This document shows, piece by piece, positions 46,394 to 56,960 of a stretch of DNA of 64,000 nucleotides. Origin of the DNA: Trachelipus rathkii (lineage: Eukaryota; Arthropoda; Malacostraca; Isopoda; Trachelipodidae); the NCBI GenBank assembly GCA_015478945.1, contig JABUQX010028474.1, positions 1-64,000 on the forward strand, in the 5' to 3' direction. The notes under the pieces are model-generated. The model was not told where the DNA came from. It saw only the letters and a list, made by a program, of their open reading frames with translations, and ran no database searches. Within the stretch, counting starts at the first letter, position 1. Each line of letters begins with the position of its first letter. Position numbers and translations under genes: made by a program.

Positions 46394-46553
46394 TTTTTGA
46401 GAGTGGACATTACCAAAGAAGGGCAAATGCCATCCCACTAGGCAGACAAAATACTGACTTTCAAGCCACAGCGTTTTCAAAGCAATTGACCCACTAGCAA
46501 TGAGAGTTTTTGATGCTCTCCCCAACAACCCTAATACTTTTAAGTTTAAATAA
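46394..46553 (+). pseudogene. LINE-like reverse-transcriptase C-terminal remnant
   Basis: In one plus frame I read YQRRANAIPLGRQNTDFQAT and after a one-base shift AMRVFDALPNNPNTFKFK then TAA. The order resembles the C-terminal tail found in many non-LTR retrotransposon polyproteins (basic start, IP motif, T-x-x-F, then W/FNxLP). It is short and frameshifted, so the call is tentative. The surrounding 45550-47000 is otherwise AT-rich without a gene. Confidence 0.35.
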
Positions 46554-47009
46554 ATCGAATCGCTTATATTCCTTTTTTACAATAATATAAACAATAGCCA
46601 ATCCCTTAAACTTCAGTTATAGAACATTAAGATCTCTTAATAGATAGTTTTCCACAAAAATATGAATTATGAAATACACCAAATTTAGTTTCTAACAACA
46701 TAATGTCTTCTAATTTGTAAAACAAGATGATACAGTATCATACATTATTTCATAACCATAGCAAAAACATACATTGATGCATTTCTGAAAGAACCAAACC
46801 TACCATATCAATTGAGTACATGTCATCATGATTTTTCCTATTCATCATAAATTCCAGCATTTAAAAAAAAAAAGTTTTTAAACTTTTCTTAAACAATTAT
46901 TGCTAACTCAGTAGAAATTAAGGGGATGAATTCCCGACCAGTTAGTATGTTGGATTGATTGCATGTGTACTGAGTAAAATTAAGTACACATAATAACATC
47001 AGAAAAAAA

Positions 47010-47105
47010 ATGAATATAATAATTATTATTATTATTTTATTATTATTATATTATTATATTATTATTATTTATTATATATTATTATTATTATTATTATTAT
47101 TGTAA
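47010..47105. repeat. (ATT)n microsatellite
   Basis: TTA/ATT trinucleotide array with few interruptions. Confidence 0.92.
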
Positions 47106-47239
47106 TGTTACATATCCTATGATCCTTCCTTATTCTTAAAAAGACTCATTTTTTTCACCAATGCCTAATAGAAATGATTAATTATATTCAAGTATATCAC
47201 TTACTAGCACAAAGCAAAAACACTACACTCGTAAATATA

Positions 47240-47770
47240 AATATATTTTATATATATATAAATAATAAAAGTAAACGTTAGCTATGAATTATATATATAT
47301 ATATATTATATATATATAATATAAATAATAATACTATATATAAGTATTATATATATATATAGTATATATATATTATATATATATAATAATATATATAATT
47401 ATTATATGATATATATATATATATATACAGGTAGTCATTAGGTAAAGTACATTTTATTCAAGTTAAGCATAGTATCAAGTACGTAGTTACTTATACTAGA
47501 ATTGTTACAAGTAAAGTACAAGTACATAGTACATATATAGGTATCTTAAGTAATATACTATATAGTATACATATATATAATTGATATCTTTTATCATATT
47601 ATATATTATGAAAACTTGCATATATTATTATAGATATACTATATATATATATTATTATTAATATATATATATTATATTATATACTATATATTATTTATTA
47701 TATATTATAATATATATTATATATATATTAATATATATATTATATATATATATATATATATTATATCATT
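47240..47770. repeat. Decayed (AT)n arrays
   Basis: Several AT runs (47240-47430, 47635-47765) with TACAAGTA-rich sequence between. Confidence 0.88.
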
Positions 47771-48105
47771 ACCCATTCATCAATCAATCAATCACATTAC
47801 CATCAATACATACATTATCTCATACAGTTTATCTATTCACGCAATAGACTGGAAATGATATAGGTGCGTATAACATGGCACCGGTAACATAGAAAAATTA
47901 AGTTAGAAGAATAGATGAAGTAAGTATAGAAAAGAAAGCCCTAGCCTTTACTATAGCGCTACACATTTATATACCAATATTAGTAGAGAACTTCTGATCG
48001 CAGATACAGAAAAACTCACACCATAGTAGCTTCATCGTAGGATTCACTAATTATATAGCGATTGAACTCCATTCACCACTATAGTACTATCAATCGTCAA
48101 GGTGG

Positions 48106-48456
48106 GTGATTCAAAATTATATTACCTTGGACTCAAGGATGGGACTATATACAACCATCTCATCCTGCACAAAACCCCGCCATTTATCACTCCTGTTATG
48201 CAACTACTCATTATTACGCCTCTGCAAAACTCAACATTTAGCTCATTCATTACACAGATCAAGTTATCCTCTTTCTGACTTTCAAATCCACTTCTTTTAC
48301 TTGATCTACTATACCATTCCGGTCGATTCCCAAATACACTTCACCACTATAATCATTCCGTTTAACCGACCGACTAATCATTACCTCATAATGTACCTAT
48401 TTACCACATTATACCTAAAATACCATCATCAACGTACCTTTCTTATCATTCTCTAA
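48106..48456 (+). other. 116-codon ORF, probably composition-driven
   Basis: The plus strand here is G-poor and C-rich, so stops are rarer than expected and a Leu/Thr/Tyr/His-rich frame stays open. It has no motif, no clear hydrophobic pattern and no splice context that I can defend. I list it because it is the longest ORF in 45-52 kb. Confidence 0.15.
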
Positions 48457-48554
48457 TATTATTAACCTATACCATTCCTCCTAACACCAAATACATAACT
48501 CCTCATAATACGTCATATACTATCTCTTATTTATATATCATTTTTTTTTTCTCA

Positions 48555-48618
48555 CACACCTAACACATATATATATATATATATTATACTATATATATAT
48601 ATATCATATATATATAAG
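48555..48618. repeat. (AT)n microsatellite
   Basis: Short AT array. From 48620 to 49990 I see no gene apart from the palindromes near 48968 and 49075. Confidence 0.85.
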
Positions 48619-48967
48619 CCTAAGATGTCACCACATGTAACAAACAATTGTATACACTAGATCTACATACCTCTATTCCAGACCCATAGTCCGATGCTAT
48701 AAGCGGAAAGAACAGTACAGCTGGTAATTTGCGGGTTAATTAAAAGAACACACTGAGCGTCATTCGAGCTTTGAAGACAGCTAATCCCTGCTTCAAGGTG
48801 AAGCCTCGGCCCTTTAACAGAATCACACGGCTAAGCTGGATGTGTAATTGCGACCATGCCATGCAGTAATTAGATGCGCTCATATTTCACAACAGCTATT
48901 TCTAACTAGACGAACCGGCTCTATGTCTTAATGCATAGCCATAAGAAGGGAGATTAGTGAGGGATTC

Positions 48968-49098
48968 ATGTGTGTGTTCACACACATCAATGCATAGTAT
49001 ATGCCTAAATTATGTTAATTGCTATAGTTGGAGCGTAGGTTCTGAAGTCTTTCTAGCCGCTATCAACAGTTCATGCATAGCCATATAATATGGGCTAT
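48968..49098. other. Two palindromes in a TGCATAG-rich patch
   Basis: ATGTGTGTG-TT-CACACACAT (48968-48987) is a perfect dyad. CATAGCC...GGGCTATG (about 49075-49098) is a second. TGCATAG occurs near 48929, 48990 and 49072. Confidence 0.5.
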
Positions 49099-49994
49099 GA
49101 ATATGTCACAAGATAAGACTAAGTACGCTCAACAACCACTGCAGATACATGCGTAACGCTGGTTAGTCATCTATACCTTATCGAGTTATACGTATATTAC
49201 TGTGTGTGTATGCTGGCTATACCGGAACACACGCAAAAAAAATTACTGGAAAGTCGTACTATGTGTATCGAACCATAAAAGAGATTTCATTTGCGACGCT
49301 GATTAGTTGAAAACTGGAAGATAAGGCTCGTTCTAACCAGCGGTCTCTCAACCTCGATCTTCAGATTTCGCCGAAAATTCATCTGACTTTTATCATAAGA
49401 TCGCTACGAGAGAAGAAGCCAAATCAAATTGCCTGCTAGTAATAGTAGGTCAATAGGGAATACCCTCAACACATCTCTGATTTTGTTATTCTGTGAGCGA
49501 AAAGAGTAGAGATTTATTAAGGGAGGTAAGTGAAAGAATAATTAATAAATTAATTAATGATTGATAAAATGAAGCAAAGCTGTTATACATATCTGAGTAA
49601 ATTATCTAGGTCATTCCCTATGAGTAACACTATCGAAGGTAAATCTCGTTATAGATGCACAGCTGTCTTTCGCAGAATGTAAATACTTTATGGTATACCT
49701 TACCTACATTTATATATATTATGCTAATGGTAGAGGTATCTATCAGTAAATCACCTACCTACCTACAGTCCTATTATATCACAGATTGGTAGTCGTCAGT
49801 TTCATAGAGACCGCACAGTTCACGTTTGTCGATATCTACATTTGTGTACTTAATGATATATCTCTTTACTATTCTATATATTTAATATATATATTATCCT
49901 ACCTATAATTCATAACTTAATCGACTATATATATCTTACACTAATTTTATTCTTTTAATAATAAATACAATACATTAAATATAATAATCTAGTA

Positions 49995-50178
49995 TATTAA
50001 TTATATATTATATATATATTTGTATTATATATATATATAAATATATATAGGGGCTAATTATATATATATATATTTATATATATATATATATTATATATTA
50101 TAAATATATATATATATATTTATATATATATATATATATATAATATATATATTTATTATATTATATATAATATAATTA
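49995..50178. repeat. (AT)n microsatellite
   Basis: AT array ending just before the left inverted end of the element at 50225. Confidence 0.9.
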
Positions 50179-50224
50179 AATAGAATTTTGCCCTGGCCAA
50201 ATTTTTTCGAATTAGATTATAAGA

Positions 50225-51215
50225 GTTACCCTAAAACGAAAACCTTCCCTATGAATTTCATGGCGCAGATAATGTTTTTTAAAACTTTTTTTTTTTCATA
50301 TATTGTTATTATATGATACTAACGATAAATTTGAGTGCTGATGAAGAGGATCGAACAATTTTTAAATAATTTTTAAAAAAGTTATTATTTTAATAATAAT
50401 CGTACTTTTTTACGCATCGTACGTTGTCAGCTCCCCGTGATCAGAGCGACTCACGGATAATTATTTCCTTGCTACATGCAAAACAACATTCCACCTCGTA
50501 AAACTAAGTATGATTCTGTTTTACTAAGTCAATTGTCACGAGATCATGTAGGTTAGAAAGTCGAATTTACTGCAAGTCGCATCCTACTCAGCTAGGTTGA
50601 GGCATAACTACCCCCTTTAATTCAGAACTTTTACAATATTGTTCTCATCTTATTAACACACAACACAGACATTGACCTATATAATCTATAAAAGATGCAT
50701 TCCCTCATATATTTACTCATATTTATTATAAGTCACTGTTGCAAAATCCATAATCCTAAATACAAATTTATATTTCCACTATTCCATTATACATTAATTT
50801 ATATATAATATTTATTATTACTATTATATTAATGTTTATTTGTACATTCGTTGGAATATATATATAATACAGTATATTGTGGAAGACTTAACGTAGAGTA
50901 AATTAAGACGGAGATAACACTGTTAATGCCCGTCAATCATATTTTACGTTGCCCCTATTAGAAATTCTTTCTGCTGTATTAGGGCACTGGGGGAAATCCC
51001 GTGTTCCTTTCTGCAATGCGAAAGATGAACGTTTGTTTGCTTACTTTATTATTAAATTTTATCTTTTACCACTGCTGGTACATATTGTACTATCCCAGCA
51101 ATCGGTTTGTTAGTATCATATAACTACTAATAATATAATACAAAAGAGACAAGCAAACTACAAAATATTTATCTGCGCCATGAAACTCATAAGGTTCTCG
51201 AAAACGCTTGCAAAT
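50225..51215. mobile_element. Non-autonomous DNA transposon with long inverted ends (candidate)
   Basis: ATGAATTTCATGGCGCAGATAA (about 50250-50272) occurs inverted as TTATCTGCGCCATGAAACTCAT (about 51172-51193). Further in, ATATGATACTAAC (50311-50323) occurs inverted as GTTAGTATCATAT (51109-51121). Matching order and similar spacing on both sides give inverted ends of about 100 bp around 0.8 kb of AT-rich, non-coding DNA. Exact termini and target duplication are not resolved. Confidence 0.6.
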
Positions 51216-51604
51216 GTGATTAAGAATCTTTCCTAAACTCCTTGAATCACCTTGTCACTTCCTTATGACAAAGCAGAAAACCGCGCGCTTGAGTTAACAA
51301 ATTTATGGCACCTCACCATTGGTATACCATTATTAGTAAGCTTGAGCTTTTCCACTAAATATTATGAATAAAAAAAAGCTTTTTTGATGTTCACAAGAAG
51401 CAACAAAGACAATTGTGTATAAAACAATTATTTATCATTAATGGGAGTTATTAATTTCTTCCTGTATTTTAATAATACATTAACGGAGATTTTTGTTTAT
51501 AAAATAATGAGAAAAATTCATTGTTCTTAATGTATGTTTGGCTTATTCTTATTTAGTGGAAACTTCTCAGAATTTTAAAAGCTTTCCCAATATATTTAAT
51601 ATCC

Positions 51605-51790
51605 AGCATATATATATAATGTATATATATATATAGTATTATATTATATATTCCTAATCTAATTATAATTATATATATAACAATATATATAATATATATA
51701 TATATTATATAAATATTATATATTATTAATATATATATATATTATATATTATATATACATCATTATACAATATATATATACTATATTATT
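51605..51790. repeat. (AT)n microsatellite
   Basis: Interrupted AT array. Nothing else is seen between 51216 and 52060 apart from poly-T stretches near 51875-51915. Confidence 0.88.
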
Positions 51791-52059
51791 TAACCTATAT
51801 CTAGGTGTGATAAACGGGAGTTTATTTTTAATTTTTAGCTATTGTTTATCTTAATTTATTAAAATCCCAACCTTCTTTTTTTTAAAACCGAAAATTTTGT
51901 TTTTTGTTTTTTTTTAAAATTACCCTTACCGTCTTTTTATGTATTTAAAGATGTTTTAAATATACAGAGTACCAATACCCTTCCTATCCTATAAGGCCTA
52001 AATATTGATATTAATACGGATTTATAATATAGTATGGCTCGGATATATAATATTTATAA

Positions 52060-52165
52060 TAATGACATATATATATATATTAAATATATAAATAAATTTA
52101 TATATATAATATATTTATAGCTTATTATATATATATAATATAACTCGTATTATATATTATATATC
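52060..52165. repeat. (AT)n microsatellite
   Basis: Short interrupted AT array. Confidence 0.85.
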
Positions 52166-52454
52166 AAATGAGTACACAAATTGGTAGTAGGAGATTAGAA
52201 AGGAAATGGTAGGAAGGTGATTCATTTCTGTTTAAAGGGAGAGTATGTGAGTAAGTAAACTTATTATAACAAAAGATGTACCACTAAGTATACTAAGTTG
52301 TGTACCTGCGTAAGATGATACGAACGTGAAATAAGTTATGATTAGATCTCGTGTGTTGGTCTGAACGAAGTGTTGAAGTATATATTTTGGAATTTAAATC
52401 AGTGAGGGTTTAGGAATGGGATCATCGGATCAGGCATATTGGACTAAGTACCTG

Positions 52455-53140
52455 CTCTGACCTTTTTGACCTTTTTACCTGACCGCGACCTTTTTGGCCT
52501 TTGACCTTTGGGCATACCAGAATTTATTAGCCCAAAGTAGATTGTGAAGAAACTGTAACAATCAAATTTTTTGAGTAACCCAAAATTTTTTTAATGATTG
52601 GTTCTTCCATGGGACTATTTTGAGAACCCAAATTTTTTGAGAACCCTATTTCGGACAAACTCTCTACGAAGAGTTGCGCAGAGCTGCCTAAGCAAACCGT
52701 GTATCGTGTCCCACCAAATTTTTTGAGTGACGAACTCCAATTTCTTAGAAGACCTACGATCAATTTTTTTTTGAGAACCTAATTTTTTGCTCAATCCCTC
52801 GAAGGAGGGTTGCGCCATACGGTTGCGTAAGCAACCGTGGTACGTGTTTTGGCCACAAAAATTTTTTGAGAACCCAACTTTTTTGAGAAACCCTAATTTT
52901 TGATAACCCAAATTTATTTGAGAACCCTAATTTTTGAGTACCCTAATTTTTATTGAAACCTCTAATTTTGAAGAACCCTAATTTTTTTTGAGAACCATCT
53001 AATTTTTTGAGAATCCCTAATTTTTGGCGGCATACCTAATTTTTGGCAACCTACTAATTTTTCGAACCATCCCTTTGGTCTTCCTATGGTCAATTTTGGC
53101 CCCACGCCCAAATTTTTGGCACCACCTTTAGTGGTCTTAG
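52455..53140. repeat. Degenerate 17-bp minisatellite with longer internal repeat
   Basis: Units close to GAGAACCCTAATTTTTT recur more than fifteen times with length changes, ending in TTTTTGGC variants. Inside, a block of about 60 bp (TCTCTACGAAGAGTTGCGC...AACCGTGTATCGTGT, 52660-52712) recurs at about 52795-52848. A GACCTTTTT run (52455-52505) opens the array. Minus ORFs rich in Lys/Phe/Leu are translations of the repeat. Confidence 0.8.
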
Positions 53141-53159
53141 CCCATTTTTGATATTCGGT

Positions 53160-53225
53160 CACATCTCCATCACGCGCAACCGCAACACACACACACCACA
53201 ACCACACACACAACCACACAACACA
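53160..53225. repeat. (CA)n / CACAAC-rich simple repeat
   Basis: CACACACCACAACC-type run linking the two minisatellites. The Val/Cys/Trp-rich start of the minus ORF here is its translation. Confidence 0.8.
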
Positions 53226-53234
53226 GAATATTAT

Positions 53235-53815
53235 AACTCCATAAGCACTTACACATCATATACACTTATAACACTATGTATACTTATAACACAACATTCA
53301 CTATGATCATATTATTAACACACTTACACTCATTACCATAGAACATCATTACTACCATAGACACTTACATCCATCAGACACTTACACTATGACAGTTATC
53401 ACACACTATGTCATTACACCCACACCAAGATCTTACATTACACTTATACCAGACACTTACACTAATGACACATTATACACCTATGCTACTTATACACACA
53501 TTCACTATGTAACTTATCATGACCTATACACTATTAATCATCTAAACATCATACACTCATCCTATAGACACTTACTTTCCATAGACACTCAATACTACCC
53601 CATATGACCACTCTACACTATGGACACTTTATAAACACAGCTATGCTCACTTATACACACACACAACACACACATATATCTACACACACACACACCCCAT
53701 AGATACTTACACTTAATACACACATTCACTATGACATCTTCATTACTGTCACCCTATAACACTTACATTTTCCAATAGACACTTTCACAATTTAAGCACT
53801 TATACTTAGACGGTA
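53235..53815. repeat. Degenerate minisatellite, ACACTTACACTATG-like unit
   Basis: Blocks such as ATAGACACTTACA, TATACACTTATA and GACACTTACACTATGACA recur about every 14 bases throughout. The plus strand has almost no G except in TATG and AGACA. Similar sequence reappears near 54455-54570 and 56490-56960, suggesting a dispersed or formerly larger array. Confidence 0.75.
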
Positions 53816-53852
53816 AAAACACACTACCTAATCACATTTTTGGTCGTCCATC

Positions 53853-53867
53853 GGGTCAAATTGACCC
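53853..53867. other. 15-bp palindrome GGGTCAA-A-TTGACCC
   Basis: A perfect dyad just beyond the minisatellite. Sequences of this type are known to me from sub-terminal parts of some piggyBac-like transposons, and also as nuclear-receptor-like inverted sites. No transposase is nearby. Confidence 0.5.
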
Positions 53868-54011
53868 ACGGTACAAATTTTTATCCTTTTTGAATGTTAA
53901 CTACTTGTTTACCATGATAATTCGCAACCTTTTTAGACTTTGACCAGATATCCATGGTCATAGATTTTTTGAGCCAACGATATTGTGACTTGATGGCTTT
54001 GGGAATCAGTT

Positions 54012-54245
54012 CTATAGTGAAGTATAGAAGTCATTGATACGGGAGTAATGATCAGTTAGTGTTCTATGAGAGTTTATGATTTCACTAGTGAGATCGACTG
54101 GTGGAGTGGCAGGTCGAGTGCCGGTAGAGAGTGATTCACCATTTGGTCCAGCAGGAGGCCAGTTGATGTGATAGACAATAACAAGAGTGGCCAAGGTGTT
54201 CCCTGAACAAGTAGAAGCCCCCGCTGGTGCCACATGCTGCCACAC
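54012..54245 (-). other. 78-codon ORF in a GC-richer patch, unassigned
   Basis: The frame has balanced composition (TLATLVIVYHINWPPAGPNG, then Thr/Pro/Ser-rich) and stands out from the neighbouring minisatellite and AT-rich DNA. I recognise no domain. It might be part of a transposon (gag-like or LTR). From 54246 to 56480 there is no other supported gene; about 55680-56040 contains a weak repeat of GATTTAGATTCT-TA blocks about 290 bp apart. Confidence 0.25.
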
Positions 54246-56479
54246 AGGCTAGTCACTTATTTTATTATATTGCAATGCACAGTACTGAGCCACGAATGCC
54301 CTAAACGGGTGTGCTACCGTTACCTAATTAAGGTTTAGATCGAAAGAGGTATAGGATCTGGACAGATTGGCTGTAATATTAACAGACCACCTCACATAGG
54401 TCCAGAATTCGCTTCGAGGGATTGGGAGTTAGGTTCTTTTTGTTCTAGACATCATTTATACAACTATGACACTTATAAGCCAATCATACTACGAAATCTC
54501 CATAGACCACTCCACACTTAACCAACAATATATGGCTACATGTACACTCTCACCCGTCACACACCATAGGAACAAGTGACTGAGAGAGGAATTTGAATAA
54601 CTATACTAACTAACGAGATTAGATCACTGGAAGTCTAGGTGTTAATAGAAATAGTTGGGAGTTGAGAGCATGATGCTATACGAAAAAGCCTACGAAGTAT
54701 TGAGCATCACTATTAACATACCGCTTGCCACATAGCTCACGAGAGATGTAGTCTGAGAACACTGGGTATCAATATAGTAAGTAAGGTAAGTTGACTGGAT
54801 ATACCATATGCAAATGTCACCTTCCAGTGTAATGTCAAGAGTCGTCTACAGCTCTTTGAGCAGCAGTGATTAGAACCTCAACCTTTGAGGATGCCTATTT
54901 CTTCAGACTACACCGAAAGCCCTACTTCTATAACTACACCTTCAACCATTCCTAGTATACCATTCAAATTAAATGCCTTCAAGACATTGTATTAGTCCTA
55001 ATCAAACTTTGGGAAAGGGTTCCGTACTTTTGAAGAGTCAATTTTGATTGCCAGTTACATCTTTGAGACCAATTCTATCATTGATGATTCATCTGTTGAT
55101 TGAAATCAACTATTGACTATTCAACTCTAAAACCTTCCTACAATTAGAGAAGAGCAGTAGTAATCTTTAATTATGCGTTCTCAAATTTTAAAGACAGCTG
55201 AAATCACCATGAGTCCAACGTCAAGATTCTCTATGCGATTGAAGCTAACGTAATGTACGCACCTACCCACAGGTTGCGACCTCGCCGAACGAATGAATAC
55301 AAATATATTAAATTTCTAAAGACAGAATGATCTGATATTAATTTTCAAACCGTTCGAGGAAGTAGAGTACCTGTCGCTTACAATACATAACAGCATTAAT
55401 AACATCAATATATTTATTAAATCTATATTTATTTCATTTATACTTTTTTACATAAAATTAGCTATGTTAAATTTTATAAAGTTAGTAAATAAATAGCAAG
55501 GGTACGTTAGAACTAAGTACAATAAATCCTATTACAGTAGATATAATAATACTCATTATGATGAAGTTTATACGCAAACTCTACTTGCATTATATTTAGT
55601 ATATCAAGTACTTATTACAAAAAATAGCATATATTAATATACATGATAAATAAATAAAGTATTATAACCTCTATACACTATAAATAAACGATAGGGTGAA
55701 ATTTTAACTGATTTAGATTCTAACAGTTTATTATCTTCATCCTCAAGTATTACTAAGTTTTAACACTCATCGATTTTACATCAGATCAATAAACAACACT
55801 TTAACTTTAGCGTTTAAACTTCACACATAATTAATAAACTATTAACTTCATTTAAATGCCCATATATATAAATCAATAGAGGTGTTTACCTAACACCAAA
55901 GGGGTATTATTATTATTAGTAATGCTTTTATGTTATTTAATGAGCTTTCACCAATAGATTCACCTCATGTAGTACTGATGATTTTAATGATTTAGATTCT
56001 TATACTGTTTATTAACTCAGTTATGTTTAAACAGTACCTTTAAATTATACCTATTATAAATCTGCGTCTTACTCACAGTAAATCAGTAATCATATAGAGG
56101 TTGAACCTAAAGAAAAGAAGATTTGATCAAGATTCTATTATTATATATGCTTTAAAACTGTCATATTATATCATAACCATATTTTTATCATGCATTTATA
56201 CATTCTGCTTTACTAGCTTAACTTTCTGCTCTTTATTAACTGTCTATTATAATACCGTTTCTGTTTATTAATATTGTATTTAACTTTCTTTGAATATATC
56301 ATACTCATATTTTATTAACATTATTGATTTTTAATTGTTTAATCTATTTATTTAATTTTTATTACAGGTTGTATGCAGGGGAATTGATTTGTCACGAATT
56401 GAAAGTGGAGATGAGCAAAGGGTATAATTTATTATTTATAATCTTAGTGATTTTTTATTTACTTCAGCTCATTATGTTA

Positions 56480-56960
56480 CTGTATTAATTTATATACTAC
56501 CTACTACACACACTACACATATATCATACCATCAATACAACTCACACCATATATATATATACTCACACTACATAACTTACACTTATACTACTTTATACAT
56601 CAACATTCACATGAACCACTTAGTAATAACAACATTCAACTATGAACACTTACATTTAACCCATAGAACACTGACATTTATACATATTTATACATCACTA
56701 TAGCGTGGAGTCACACTATATAATATAATACAACTACCTTACACTAATGACCTTACAATTTGTCAAGACACTTCACTACCACTCATCTCACACACAGATT
56801 TACTATCCTCACAATAATACGATTTTACATTACTCACTCTCAACCTCACAGTATTATATATATTTATAACTACCACAGTCACATTCAAGATCTTATACAC
56901 ATCACACACACCACACACCACATTAACACACCCTCACAGCACCATCATCTAACACATATT
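56480..56960. repeat. ACACTTA/CATACAC-rich degenerate repeat
   Basis: C-rich, G-poor plus strand with CACTTACA, ACATTCA and CACAC blocks like those at 53235-53815. The 87-codon plus ORF at 56760 is composition-driven. Confidence 0.55.

Noticed and set aside
48106..48456. 116-codon ORF as a real gene
   Set aside because: The G-poor strand lowers stop frequency and nothing in the protein suggests function. It is kept only as a low-confidence note.
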